Assembly: GCF_900106765.1 (NCBI RefSeq)
Contig: NZ_FNNG01000004.1
Span: 140,689 to 204,688 of the forward strand
Reading direction: 5' to 3'
DNA: 64,000 bases
Origin: Tepidimicrobium xylanilyticum
GTDB lineage: Bacteria > Bacillota > Clostridia > Tissierellales > Tepidimicrobiaceae
The notes under the pieces: model-generated
Seen by the model: only the letters and a program-made list of their open reading frames with translations
Told to the model about the DNA's origin: nothing
The model's database searches: none
Made by a program: the position numbers and the translations under genes
Shown: in pieces, positions 8,590 to 18,845 of the stretch
How positions within the stretch are numbered: position 1 is the first letter of the stretch
Layout of the letters: every line of letters begins with the position of its first letter

Positions 8590-11500
8590 TTATTTTTTAT
8601 AGATAATCCCATACACTCCGTCTGATACTTGTTCTACATAAACATGTCCGTTAATTACAGACCATTTATGTGGACTTATGTCTTCAAATTTACTTTTCAT
8701 ATAATTGTATTTAACTACTCTTATATATTCCCTTGGTAAATCCTTGTCCAATTTCATTTCAAAGGAAAGGCCAGCTTTGGTAGAATTAGTTTCAATTTGA
8801 AATACCTTTCCTGCCCCCTTAGTTTTAGCCCAAATTGATTGTATATCGTTATTTTTTTCACTTGGTGCAGGTTTAATATTTAGATACAATCCATCTGCAC
8901 TGTCCATGAATGGAAAGATTTTAATTTTTATAAAATCTGTACTATATTTTAAATAGTCGAAGCCTAATTCATTAAGATTAGTTAATACCTCTGCAGGAAT
9001 GTTAATTTGGTTTTTTATATTATCATTTTGATCCATAGGAATTAATTTTATTTCTACATGATCATTCCCTTGAATAATAGATAAGTCCCTCTTGGCACTT
9101 CCGCTTTGGGCTGTAATCCGTCCTGCTTCATTAAAAGCAATGGTTCTAACTTTCTGGCTAGTTAATGAAGGCCTTTCTTCTTCTAACCTCTTCTTTTTAA
9201 TTTCTTGGCTTATTTCATACCAATCTTTACTGTCTTTATCTCCACTACTGCTCCTTGGTAAAGATCTATACCAATTCTCAGGTTCATAATAAATATGCCT
9301 GTCTCGTCTATCGTACCTATCACGTTCCCTTGGCACATCTACATAAACTTTATAGGTTTTAGAACCATAGCCTTTTACTGATACTGTATAGTAAACAGTT
9401 TTATTAAAGTTTTGAGGCATGCCAATGTCTGGATAAATTTCATCCCCTTCATATTTTATCTCTGGAACTAAATATTCTAAGTCCATATAAAATGGCAAAT
9501 ATACATTTATAGTTTCTTTACTATGATTAATAGCTCCAGGTATTCCTAGTAGGCTGAAACTGGTAATCCTTGGCTCTTGCTTTTCTTCCAGCTTTGGGGA
9601 ATTGTCTGATTTTTCCCATTTGGCGAATAGTTCCATATCGTCTTTTATTATTGTATTAAAATCGTATTCATATCTGTAGAGTACATCTTTGTACCATCCC
9701 ACAAATTTATAGCCTTCCTTTGTTGGTTCCTTTGGTATTGGTACTGTTTCCCCTTCTTTAACTTTTATAGGGGGAATTACACTTCCACCCATGGTATTAA
9801 AGATTACGGTATACTCCAGCACCTCATTTGCTTCTGCTATTATTTCTATAATATACTCTACAGATTTATTATCTCTATATATAGTAAACTTTTCAGATTG
9901 TTCAGCCATAATACTGTTGGATATAATTCCTGCAGCCCATTTTTCTATTGGCCCATCGTATCCCCTTTCTTGTCTAAGAAAGGCCCCTTCCGTACCAGTT
10001 ATTTTGAGAAAATGCTGTCCATCTATGATGGATTCATCATAACCCTTTGGAAGTTTTAGTGTTATTTTTTGACCCTTCATAACCCCTGTTGCTATTGTTT
10101 TCCCATCTTTAATCAATTCCACAGAAGTTATTTTCAGCGGTTCCTCTGTAGAAATATCTTTTTCCCATTTTGCATATAGGGTTATGTTTTCTGTAATTGG
10201 TCTATTAAAGTCGAACTCTTCCCTTAATTCTTCATCAATATACCACCCTGCAAACTTAAATCCTGCTTTTACTGGATCTTCCGGTTTTGCAATCCTTTGG
10301 CCCTTTTCTACCTCAATTGATGATATAGCACTGCCACCATTGGTGTTGAATTCAACCATAATTTTGTCTTTCTCTGATTCTTTCTTTACATTTAGTATGA
10401 ATTTAATTCTTTCATCAAAACCTTCTATTATGCCCTCTGCTTCGTAGATCCCATGTTTATTGTAAATAAAACAATCACTTAGATATACATCATTACCTTC
10501 CCATTTCCCAATATTTACAATTCTCTCACTATTGTCGTCTAGTATTACTCTTGCAGTTTTTGGCAATCTATAGACCAAATAACCCCCAAAACTATCCACA
10601 TATACTGTAACTTCTTGAACCTTATCCTCTTCCTTGATCCCTCTAATTTTTCTTATAGTAACCTTGAGTGATACGGTTTGATCTGTTCCTGAAACCGTAC
10701 CTGTAAAAATATTTTCCCCCAATACTGCATCTTCTATCGCTTTATCCCAGCTTACGATTTCATATCCTTCCTGTCCATCATCATATTTAACCTTTACTGT
10801 TTCAGGCAATTCATATTTATCATATCCTTGGATATATTCCACATCATCAAAATCATATATTCTTTCAATTGCTCGTGGTTTCTCCTTAAAAACTGCCTTA
10901 ACTCTAAGGTGGTAGTTGGCTTTGTGATCCATAGCGTCTACTACCATATTAGGAAGTTTTATTTTAATAATGGGCTTGTTTAAATTCACATAAGGATTCA
11001 GGGTATTTTCTCCAACAACACCAGGAGGCATAAATTCCCATCTGTCAAAAGCATAGTCTTCCTTAGGTACTGCCCTAAATTCTATATCATCACTTCTATA
11101 CGCAAGGGGGAAGCCGTCTTCTGCTTTTATATTTCTATTTAAAACTTTAGTAACTACTTCACCTTGTTCCTGGCTTGTTTCAGTAGTATCTATTACGGTA
11201 TAATTATAATAGATCGCTTCAATGGTTAATTTATTATCTTTTGCTATATCAAAAATCTCTTTGGTTATTTCAAATTCAATATCCCTAGTGGTTATTTCTT
11301 CTCCAAATAATTCTTTAAATTTATTATCATCCATACCTGATATATTCCACTTGCTAAAAAAACTTTTATATCCGTCATATGCTGTAACACTAACTCTATC
11401 TCCGATTTTCAACTCCTTATAGTTTTCTCCATCTGTAAACCCTGCTTTTACAGTTGGATCACAGGATACAGATGTGCCTGCTTCAGGCTTTACTGTTAAT

Positions 11501-12057
11501 TTCAGCCTTGGTTCTTCTTCTACTTTTATGGCCTCCCAAGTCATCATAAATTCAGACCCTTCATCTGTTACAAATGTAAATATAGGTGGGGCATCTTTAT
11601 CGAATACAACCTGCCCCCCCGCTGTTGGATGCATGAATCCCATATCTACAAAAGGAATCCCTGCTTCCCACTCAGCCGCTGTCTTATCAAGATTCTCTAC
11701 TCCTCTATATTCTACTCCTCCAGCTACACGCACTGCTGGATTATTAACCTTTATCCTTTCAATATTGGCTGTTTCTATTATTAGTTTGGAATATTTTAAA
11801 TGATATCCCCTATTAGGAATACGAAAAGCATCAAAATAAGCATTTTCAGTAATCTTTAAAATTATTTTATTATCTATAAGCTCATAGCCATTAAAAAATT
11901 TGGCTGCTCTTTCTCCAGATATATCCACTATCTTAATATCAACTATATACTTATCTGCATCTATTGACTCAGCATATGAAGGCCCAACACAATTAATGTT
12001 CATCATACTTACAAGCACCAAGGTAAGTACTAATATCACTTTAATTAGTCTTTTCAT
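8590..12057 (-). CDS. Large secreted surface protein with InlB-type repeats and Big-like domains
   Basis: A 1155-residue protein with an N-terminal signal peptide. Recognisable parts are a bacterial Ig-like (group 4-like) domain near residue 400 (YELPETVKVKYDDGQ, then SWD) and two Listeria-Bacteroides InlB B-repeats near 560-640 and 770-840, each running from F-NTxGG through GW to LxAKWEK. A charged, Arg/Tyr-rich linker follows near 920-960. No LPXTG motif, SLH domain or C-terminal membrane anchor is seen, so surface attachment is unexplained. It is the middle of the B12-regulated operon, between the two toroid proteins. A scaffold or adhesin role is a guess. Confidence 0.75.
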   Translation of the reverse strand: MKRLIKVILVLTLVLVSMMNINCVGPSYAESIDADKYIVDIKIVDISGERAAKFFNGYELIDNKIILKITENAYFDAFRIPNRGYHLKYSKLIIETANIERIKVNNPAVRVAGGVEYRGVENLDKTAAEWEAGIPFVDMGFMHPTAGGQVVFDKDAPPIFTFVTDEGSEFMMTWEAIKVEEEPRLKLTVKPEAGTSVSCDPTVKAGFTDGENYKELKIGDRVSVTAYDGYKSFFSKWNISGMDDNKFKELFGEEITTRDIEFEITKEIFDIAKDNKLTIEAIYYNYTVIDTTETSQEQGEVVTKVLNRNIKAEDGFPLAYRSDDIEFRAVPKEDYAFDRWEFMPPGVVGENTLNPYVNLNKPIIKIKLPNMVVDAMDHKANYHLRVKAVFKEKPRAIERIYDFDDVEYIQGYDKYELPETVKVKYDDGQEGYEIVSWDKAIEDAVLGENIFTGTVSGTDQTVSLKVTIRKIRGIKEEDKVQEVTVYVDSFGGYLVYRLPKTARVILDDNSERIVNIGKWEGNDVYLSDCFIYNKHGIYEAEGIIEGFDERIKFILNVKKESEKDKIMVEFNTNGGSAISSIEVEKGQRIAKPEDPVKAGFKFAGWYIDEELREEFDFNRPITENITLYAKWEKDISTEEPLKITSVELIKDGKTIATGVMKGQKITLKLPKGYDESIIDGQHFLKITGTEGAFLRQERGYDGPIEKWAAGIISNSIMAEQSEKFTIYRDNKSVEYIIEIIAEANEVLEYTVIFNTMGGSVIPPIKVKEGETVPIPKEPTKEGYKFVGWYKDVLYRYEYDFNTIIKDDMELFAKWEKSDNSPKLEEKQEPRITSFSLLGIPGAINHSKETINVYLPFYMDLEYLVPEIKYEGDEIYPDIGMPQNFNKTVYYTVSVKGYGSKTYKVYVDVPRERDRYDRRDRHIYYEPENWYRSLPRSSSGDKDSKDWYEISQEIKKKRLEEERPSLTSQKVRTIAFNEAGRITAQSGSAKRDLSIIQGNDHVEIKLIPMDQNDNIKNQINIPAEVLTNLNELGFDYLKYSTDFIKIKIFPFMDSADGLYLNIKPAPSEKNNDIQSIWAKTKGAGKVFQIETNSTKAGLSFEMKLDKDLPREYIRVVKYNYMKSKFEDISPHKWSVINGHVYVEQVSDGVYGIIYKK

Positions 12058-12078
12058 ATACCTCCCCCTTTTCTTTAC

Positions 12079-15000
12079 CTAATATACCACCTGATAATCC
12101 TCTGTTTCAATGAATTCTTCCAAATATCTCCAGAGTTTTGTGGCAGGTTTTGGCTCTAAAACCCTTATAATCAAAGTGTAGACCTTGGTTTTCTTTCCAT
12201 CGGATAGAATAAATTTGTTATCGTATCTTAAATCCAATACTTGTCCTGAACTTGGATATACATTACTTCCCTTAGATGTTTCAATAATAGGAGATACATT
12301 TCGTAAATCCAGTTCATAGGGAAGCTCTATATATATCCTTCCATTATTATCATCTATTTCCCCTTCTATACCTTTTATTTTAAAGGATTCTATTTTCATC
12401 TCGTCTTTGCCATCTTTATTGCTATCATCTTCATTTTTGGGTTCTTCTTGACCTGAACTAATTATTTTTACTGTATACAGATTTACATTTCCATCATCAT
12501 CTGTTAATATATAGTCCTTATAATAATCTTTTAAAGAATTGCTTTCTTTATTTGGTTCTGGATCTATAGTCTTTCCAGTCCATTCAATGTCTGGAACTAA
12601 ATCTTCAACATCAAATTTATCCAGCCCCTTTGGAAGTGTTAGTTTAATGGTATTGCCTATTATATCAGCTTCAACACCAGCTACTGAAAATTTTTCAATC
12701 CTGCTATTCCCCGCTGGAGATACATATTCTATATTTAAGTCGTATTCTATGGGACCATCTGGTGGCAATGGATATGGAATGATCTGCACCTTTTTTCTTT
12801 GGCTAAAGTCAGCTGGCTCTTTTAATCCAGGACTTATAGAAGTAGTGCTGTCCTTTGGTTCAAACTCCGCTTCATTTATGAAAACTTCCTCTAAATAGGT
12901 TCCAAAGGGAAATTTAAAATCAATAGATTGCTTTCTTACATCTATATGGCCTTCTACACCTCTTAGTACAAATTTTGTAAATCTATAACTTGCTTCTTGT
13001 TTTATAATAACCATTACCCTATATTCTCTTTGAGTCCCATCTTCTGCCGTTACTGTATATATAACTGCTCCTTTAGTAAAATCTTGCGGTTCAGTTTCAT
13101 CAGGAGATATACTTACCCCTTGGTGATTAAAGGATACTATAAGATTTTTTAATTCATATTCATCAGTGTCAATTGGAAGCTCTATATTAACAATTCCCTT
13201 TTGATTATCTATATAGACTTTGGCATCTGAAAAACCTATCACCTTGCCAGCCAATATGTCTTTTTTCCCGCTCTTTACCCCTTCTTTCCTTTCTATTTTG
13301 ACCCAATATTTTTTTGTGGTTATACCATCTTCTGCTGTTACCACATATTCTACATCTTTTGAAAAATCCTGTTTCTCCTCCGCACTTGGGGATATGGTTG
13401 CACCTCTGGGGATTTCTATTATAGGTATTATATTTTTTAATTCTTCATCTGATATTTCTCCTGGCAGCTCCACTGTAATAATGCCTAGTTCATGGTCTAT
13501 GATGCCGTTTTTACCCAACAGCTCAAATCTTATAATTTCTGTATCTTTGCTAAATTCCTTGCTAAAATCAAAGGGCACTCCGTCATAGTATAAGGAGTAG
13601 GGTTTTCCTCCATTTTCTACGAAATTAATATACCACTGCAATGCATACATGCCTTGGTAGGTTGCCATGAAATTGTAAGTATTATTGGTATGTCCAAATC
13701 CGTCTATAGCAGGGGTTACAAATTTCTTTATCCAATTGACTATCATATTATCTTCTGGTCCTCTGGAAAATCTATAGTCGGAAAAAGGATCTATTCCCAT
13801 GGAACAGAGGGCAATTATAACTTGAGATGTGGATTCACTATTTGCATCACCCCATGAAATCCCTAAAAAATCATCACTTAAAGGCTCTACCCCTTTGGCT
13901 GATTTAGAACCTGTAAACAATTCTACCCCTTCTTCTAATTTCTCCATTACTCTTTCCCCATAAATGGGATGATTTTGATATGGATATAAGGCCTGCATCA
14001 ACATGGCCACCATGTCAATCCCAAATCTATCAGAACCGTATTCATGATCTAATAGAAATTCAATATAATCTTCCCTTTTTAAAACCGAATCAGCAGGTAT
14101 AGAATAATTCCCCATGTCCAGTGCTATAAGGGAAAAAGCCGCCCCATTTATGCCACCAAGATTTTCGTTATACAGCATCTCCATTATATTGTTAACCTCT
14201 TTTCCAAAAGGTCTGTTTAAGTCTGTCCTAAAGGGCTTATCATTAATTTTAAATGGTTCCAGATTGGAAGCATCTATTCCCAAAGCAGTTAAAGTCATAG
14301 CAAATCTAGCAAAATCCGTAATCTTAGAGCTGGATAGTTCTCCTATTTCCTTATACATATCAAATCTTTCAGGCAAATCTTCATATGTTTTTCTTATTCC
14401 ATCAGGGAATCCGTTATTTTTTCCCTCATAAAAGCCTATATTCATCCATTCCCAGTCTTCCGAAGTAGCTTCTTTTTTATATTTAGCATATATGTTGTCC
14501 CTCAGCTTCTTGAGCATATTCATATATTCTTCACTGGGGCCTACTTTTGCTTTGTCACTATATCTTACATAAACTTTATAGGTTTTCTGGTCTCCGTTTT
14601 CAGCGGTTACTGTATAATCGACGGGCCCTTTGGAAAAGTCCACTTCTTCAAAGCTGGCAGGTTCTACTTTTGCATTTGGAGAAACTTCAATAAAGGGTTT
14701 TACCTTTTTTAAATCAATAGATGAAGGAACCTCTACAACAATATCATTTCCTTCTATTTTGCCTTCTATAGTCCCCACCCTAAAGGACAGGATTTCATTT
14801 TCCGAAGAAGCTTCCCCAATAATTACCGCTACCTCATATTCCTTAGTAGCTCCTGACTCAGATATTACTTTATATGTCACAGGTTTTGTAAGGTCCTGTT
14901 CCTCTCCTGAATCTGGTATTATTTTAGCTCTATAATCAACCTTGATATAGGGCCTTAGTGCGGAAATATCTGAACCATAAGGTACTTCTATAAGAATCTT

Positions 15001-16401
15001 TCCCTTTTCATGGTCTATGTCAGCTACATAATCACCTATACTAAAATAAATAATTTCATTGTGACTAGACTTTCTAAAACTGATATTGAGATTGTAAATT
15101 TTTTCTAGCTCCTTATTTACTACTTTTATTTTTTTTATTTCCTCTGCATTTATAGTTTGGTCAACTGTTATTGGGATTTGACTGCCTTTTTCATCTATAT
15201 AATAAGCAGATGTGCCTGTATGGAATAAATCTAAAGATAAATTTTTTAGATCAACTTCAAAGGGTATTTCTAAATCTATGGTATCTCCATTTATCTTTCC
15301 ATATATTCTTTCCCCATATTTACTCGTATAGATTAGCGAATTTACTAGTGGGTCAGGTTCCTCGGGCAGTATCTTTACTATCCATTCTCTTTCCAAGTGG
15401 CTATAATCTTTTATACCATAATAATCGAGGTATTTTTCATGTATGGCATCAATGGGCTTTACTGAATAGATTGCTTCTCCATCTGTTTTTAAATTCCCTG
15501 ATTTATGCCTTGCTACCACCCAGTCAGGGGTTGCTATCTTAATCTGTGATTCATCTAATTCCATATCCTTTGGAATGTATATGTTAACTAAAGAATTTTC
15601 CCTATCAATAATCCCTGCATATTCACCTATTCTAAAATCCAATATCTCTGCCTCATTTATCCTATGGGATTCTACGTAATCTACAATATCATAGAGCAGC
15701 GGGATAGATGCTTCTATTTTGGCCCTGGATAGATATATATCAAACCCTGATTCTGGTAATCTCCAATTATCTAAAAGCATCTGCTTCCATTCTCTAATTG
15801 CATTTAAGGCATAGGCCCTCAAAGTAGGATGATAGTCTCCTGCCTTTTTAGGCACTCCTTGATTTTCTATTGCATCTGCTAATCCTTGAAGTCTATTTAA
15901 TGCTTTTATAAAGTCATCTTTTAAATCATCTACTTCTTTAGGGTCTACCCTTTGACTTCTATCGTAATTTTCCATAAACCATGCAGGCATGAAGTCTTCC
16001 CTAGTATCATTATCATAGGTAAATTTATATAGATGCTTTACTGGTAATTCATAGTTATGTTTTTTTCCATCTGGTACAAGTTCTCCCAATGGGGGGTTAC
16101 TAAATCTGTCCTCCATTATATTCCAGGCCCTTGTTTCTGCTTTTGTAATAGTAGCCTCTTTAACATTTAGAGGAACAAAGGTAGTATATTTGATATATTT
16201 TCCCACTAAAGTATCATTTAAAATATTCTTGGGCATAATCGTGCCTGGATAAAAATGTTCCTTAGAGAATATCCTCTGAAAAACATAAGCCTTCCACTCA
16301 AATTTCCTATCATGAGCAAAAGCAAAACTTCCAGTTGAAAGTAAAATCGTAATTGCTAAAAGAAAGCTTAATATTCTTCTTAGTTTTAGGCTTTTTTTCA
16401 T
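12079..16401 (-). CDS. Giant secreted protein: alpha/alpha toroid flanked by about nine beta-sandwich repeats
   Basis: A 1440-residue protein with a signal peptide (residues of about 1-29). About four beta-sandwich repeats (about 250-610) precede a toroid domain (about 620-960), and about five more follow it. The repeats read like DUF5018/cadherin-like modules: a turn GxIxGN, a strand I-VELP, then DFSKGPVDYTVTAENG and YKVYV. The toroid shares motifs with the lipoprotein at 7479-8495: GINGAAFSLIALDMGNY, GIDMVAMLMQAL, SWGDANSESTSQVIIAL and MATYQGMYAL. It looks like a transcobalamin alpha-type domain held out on stalks. No wall-sorting motif is visible. It is part of the B12 riboswitch operon; ligand binding is inferred. 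Confidence 0.8.
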   Translation of the reverse strand: MKKSLKLRRILSFLLAITILLSTGSFAFAHDRKFEWKAYVFQRIFSKEHFYPGTIMPKNILNDTLVGKYIKYTTFVPLNVKEATITKAETRAWNIMEDRFSNPPLGELVPDGKKHNYELPVKHLYKFTYDNDTREDFMPAWFMENYDRSQRVDPKEVDDLKDDFIKALNRLQGLADAIENQGVPKKAGDYHPTLRAYALNAIREWKQMLLDNWRLPESGFDIYLSRAKIEASIPLLYDIVDYVESHRINEAEILDFRIGEYAGIIDRENSLVNIYIPKDMELDESQIKIATPDWVVARHKSGNLKTDGEAIYSVKPIDAIHEKYLDYYGIKDYSHLEREWIVKILPEEPDPLVNSLIYTSKYGERIYGKINGDTIDLEIPFEVDLKNLSLDLFHTGTSAYYIDEKGSQIPITVDQTINAEEIKKIKVVNKELEKIYNLNISFRKSSHNEIIYFSIGDYVADIDHEKGKILIEVPYGSDISALRPYIKVDYRAKIIPDSGEEQDLTKPVTYKVISESGATKEYEVAVIIGEASSENEILSFRVGTIEGKIEGNDIVVEVPSSIDLKKVKPFIEVSPNAKVEPASFEEVDFSKGPVDYTVTAENGDQKTYKVYVRYSDKAKVGPSEEYMNMLKKLRDNIYAKYKKEATSEDWEWMNIGFYEGKNNGFPDGIRKTYEDLPERFDMYKEIGELSSSKITDFARFAMTLTALGIDASNLEPFKINDKPFRTDLNRPFGKEVNNIMEMLYNENLGGINGAAFSLIALDMGNYSIPADSVLKREDYIEFLLDHEYGSDRFGIDMVAMLMQALYPYQNHPIYGERVMEKLEEGVELFTGSKSAKGVEPLSDDFLGISWGDANSESTSQVIIALCSMGIDPFSDYRFSRGPEDNMIVNWIKKFVTPAIDGFGHTNNTYNFMATYQGMYALQWYINFVENGGKPYSLYYDGVPFDFSKEFSKDTEIIRFELLGKNGIIDHELGIITVELPGEISDEELKNIIPIIEIPRGATISPSAEEKQDFSKDVEYVVTAEDGITTKKYWVKIERKEGVKSGKKDILAGKVIGFSDAKVYIDNQKGIVNIELPIDTDEYELKNLIVSFNHQGVSISPDETEPQDFTKGAVIYTVTAEDGTQREYRVMVIIKQEASYRFTKFVLRGVEGHIDVRKQSIDFKFPFGTYLEEVFINEAEFEPKDSTTSISPGLKEPADFSQRKKVQIIPYPLPPDGPIEYDLNIEYVSPAGNSRIEKFSVAGVEADIIGNTIKLTLPKGLDKFDVEDLVPDIEWTGKTIDPEPNKESNSLKDYYKDYILTDDDGNVNLYTVKIISSGQEEPKNEDDSNKDGKDEMKIESFKIKGIEGEIDDNNGRIYIELPYELDLRNVSPIIETSKGSNVYPSSGQVLDLRYDNKFILSDGKKTKVYTLIIRVLEPKPATKLWRYLEEFIETEDYQVVY

Positions 16402-16434
16402 ATGAATCTCCCTTATCTTCCTATATTTTATCTG

Positions 16435-16470
16435 GATAATATATGGGACAATATTGCCCCATATATTATC
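16435..16470 (-). other. Intergenic hairpin in the B12 operon
   Basis: A 13-bp perfect stem (GATAATATATGGG with CCCATATATTATC) lies between the secreted DUF4430 gene and the 1440-residue gene. No T-run follows, so a processing or stability role is more likely than termination. Confidence 0.55.
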
Positions 16471-16482
16471 TTTAATTTTTTA

Positions 16483-17406
16483 CTACCATTCAGGTCCACC
16501 TAGGTCTATACCCCAGTCAAAGGTATACCCCCATATCATAGTTTCATCACTTGCTGTTATTATATATTGGCTTGCTCCCATATTGGGGACCTCATCGTTC
16601 ATCTTATAAATCCAGCCTGTTCTGTCATTCCACCACTCTTCAGGTGGAAAATCCTCTGGGTGTGTCTCCTGGAATAGTAAAGCTGGTAGAGTTTCATGAC
16701 CATTTCTTCCAATTTCACTTACATATCCACTGTCTGCACCTATTGCATTAAGGTTCAGATATCTAGCACCTATTGCTCTTTTAAATACATCCATTGCTGA
16801 CTCCCCTATATCTGCCAATACTATTACACTCAACTGTCCATTTTCCAAACCATCTACTGCATTCTGTACCCTATCTTTTGCTAAAGGATAGTCTTCTGCT
16901 AGTGGAACTACATAACCTTCTTTATTTTTGCTTTTATACCTTCCATCTATCCAATCATTTGCATTTTTTAAGTCAATGGCAACTATTATCGGTGTGTTTG
17001 TCCCCTTAATACCTGCATTTATTTGATAGGTTCTAAAAATTGTACTACCTGATTTCAGAACAAAATCCACATATCCATCACTAAAGTTTACACTCATGTT
17101 TGAAGTATATGGGACTCCATTTACTTCTAGACTATATTCTAAATCGTCAAACTCAGCTTCTATTTGTACATCACTTAAATCTACACTATTACTAGGAAAC
17201 TCAATATACCCAGTATATCTGGTCACACCATTTACCTCTACAAATTTCATTTCCACTGAATATTCATTTGAACCATCTATTGCTTTTACCTCCAAAACTC
17301 CGTCATCCGGCAGTATTTCCATCTCTGCAAATGCAGACACACTCAATCCCAATACTAATACCAATGCTAACAACAAGCTAAATATTCTTTTCTTGCTTTT
17401 AAACAT
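16483..17406 (-). CDS. Secreted DUF4430 protein
   Basis: A 307-residue protein with a classical signal peptide (LLALVLVLGLSVSAFAE). Residues of about 40-145 form a predicted beta-rich module and about 195-305 form a DUF4430 domain. Its signatures are GESAMDVFKRAIGA, TGWIYKMNDEVPNMGASQY and a final WGYTFDWGIDLGG. The end resembles those of the other two DUF4430 proteins in the operon. There is no lipobox or anchor, so it may be released or held by partners. It lies between the permease gene and the 1440-residue toroid gene. It may provide a B12-covering beta domain for that toroid; this is inference from fold and order. Confidence 0.82.
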   Translation of the reverse strand: MFKSKKRIFSLLLALVLVLGLSVSAFAEMEILPDDGVLEVKAIDGSNEYSVEMKFVEVNGVTRYTGYIEFPSNSVDLSDVQIEAEFDDLEYSLEVNGVPYTSNMSVNFSDGYVDFVLKSGSTIFRTYQINAGIKGTNTPIIVAIDLKNANDWIDGRYKSKNKEGYVVPLAEDYPLAKDRVQNAVDGLENGQLSVIVLADIGESAMDVFKRAIGARYLNLNAIGADSGYVSEIGRNGHETLPALLFQETHPEDFPPEEWWNDRTGWIYKMNDEVPNMGASQYIITASDETMIWGYTFDWGIDLGGPEW

Positions 17407-17525
17407 ATTCTAATTCCCCCTTTAATAAATTTTTCTTTTAAGGACCCTATTCCCATAAGATATATCCTATTTCATTTTTTCACCCCCAAGCACAGTATTT
17501 ATGATAAACTGCACTTCAGCCCCTG

Positions 17526-18845
17526 CTATTCTGTCCTTATGGCTGTCTGTGGACTTACTCTCATGGCGTTAATTGCAGGACCTAATGCAGATATTACAGC
17601 TACTAAACCTGCAAAAAGGACTCCACCTACGGCTAACCATGGTGGAATTATAGACCTTACTTCCATTTCTTTTAAAAGTACAGGCAACAGCCTTTGCAGA
17701 CCAAAACTTAGTGCCAGGCCTATAATTCCCCCTATTATTCCAATTATCACTGCTTCTACTAAAAACATCTTTACTATATCCGTTAATTCACTGCCCAAAA
17801 CTTTCAATATGCCTATTTCCTTCGTTCTTTCATTAATTGACATCATCATAGTATTGGCAGTACCTATTCCTGCTACCAAAAGGGATACTCCTCCTATGGC
17901 TGCAAGCACTCCCTGAATTTGCTTGGATTGTCTTCTAACTGACTCTAACATATCGTTTAAGGAGTAGGTTTCAAATCCTGCTGCTTTAATTGCAGCTATT
18001 ACATCTTGTGCAGAGTCTGTGTCCTCAGCTTTTACCCATACCATCTGATAGGTTTGAAGTTTTGATAATTCATTGTCTTCCTCATCTTCTTTTGGTACTG
18101 AAGGCATATATTCTTCATTATCTTTCATTATTTCCTCCAAAATCTCATATTCCATGAATCCAGAAGTATCATAATTGCGGTTCTGATTGCTGCATATTCC
18201 TGTAACTTGAACTCTGTAATTTTTCCCCATAGGAAGTGCCCTGCCATCTTCCCCTGCTTGGTACTCACCCATTAAGGATTCATAATTAAAGGACATCCTA
18301 ATATTAGATTTCATTGGATCTAGGGGCTTTTTAATGGAGGCAATTTCTATCTTTTCCCAGGTTTCCGGGTCCACAAAGGAGTCTTGGACATCGTCGGTTA
18401 GCATTATTTCAGGTCTTATTCTAGTACCTTTTAAAGGCAGTTCCCCTTCTAATGGAATCAATTGAAAACTAGGAGCAGTTTTCATATCTATACCGTAAAG
18501 TTTAATAAGGGTTATGTATTTCCCATTTTTTAAATATGGAAATACCTGCAAAACTGGTGTTACCGCCTCTACTCCATCTAATTTTTTAAAAGACATTACT
18601 GCTTTCTCGTTTAATAATGGCACTTTTCCCTTTTTGTCCCTTGGTGGCATTACATCTATTTTAGTTAAACTTCCCATTTCTTCTATGGTTTCCCTATAGG
18701 TCTGATCATAACCTAAACCTATTGAAACAAGTACCACTATAGATGCTACTCCTACCGTCATGGCTAAAGCCGTTAAAATTGTCCTTACCTTTCTTCTCCA
18801 CAGATTTATAAAACCCATGCGGAAAAAGTCCCTAGTCCTCATCAT
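17526..18845 (-). CDS. MacB/FtsX-type ABC transporter permease
   Basis: A 439-residue permease. One N-terminal membrane helix (RKVRTILTALAMTVGVASIV) is followed by a large extracytoplasmic MacB-type periplasmic core domain (about 50-300) and a C-terminal FtsX domain with three helices (INERTKEIGILKVLGS is the typical coupling stretch). With the ATPase at 20668 it forms a MacB/LolCDE-like type VII ABC system, which works as a mechanotransmitter or exporter of proteins and lipoproteins rather than an importer. The gene overlaps the upstream COG1361-type gene by 4 bp. Its job in a B12 operon is unknown; releasing or arranging surface proteins is one option. Confidence 0.88.
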   Translation of the reverse strand: MMRTRDFFRMGFINLWRRKVRTILTALAMTVGVASIVVLVSIGLGYDQTYRETIEEMGSLTKIDVMPPRDKKGKVPLLNEKAVMSFKKLDGVEAVTPVLQVFPYLKNGKYITLIKLYGIDMKTAPSFQLIPLEGELPLKGTRIRPEIMLTDDVQDSFVDPETWEKIEIASIKKPLDPMKSNIRMSFNYESLMGEYQAGEDGRALPMGKNYRVQVTGICSNQNRNYDTSGFMEYEILEEIMKDNEEYMPSVPKEDEEDNELSKLQTYQMVWVKAEDTDSAQDVIAAIKAAGFETYSLNDMLESVRRQSKQIQGVLAAIGGVSLLVAGIGTANTMMMSINERTKEIGILKVLGSELTDIVKMFLVEAVIIGIIGGIIGLALSFGLQRLLPVLLKEMEVRSIIPPWLAVGGVLFAGLVAVISALGPAINAMRVSPQTAIRTE

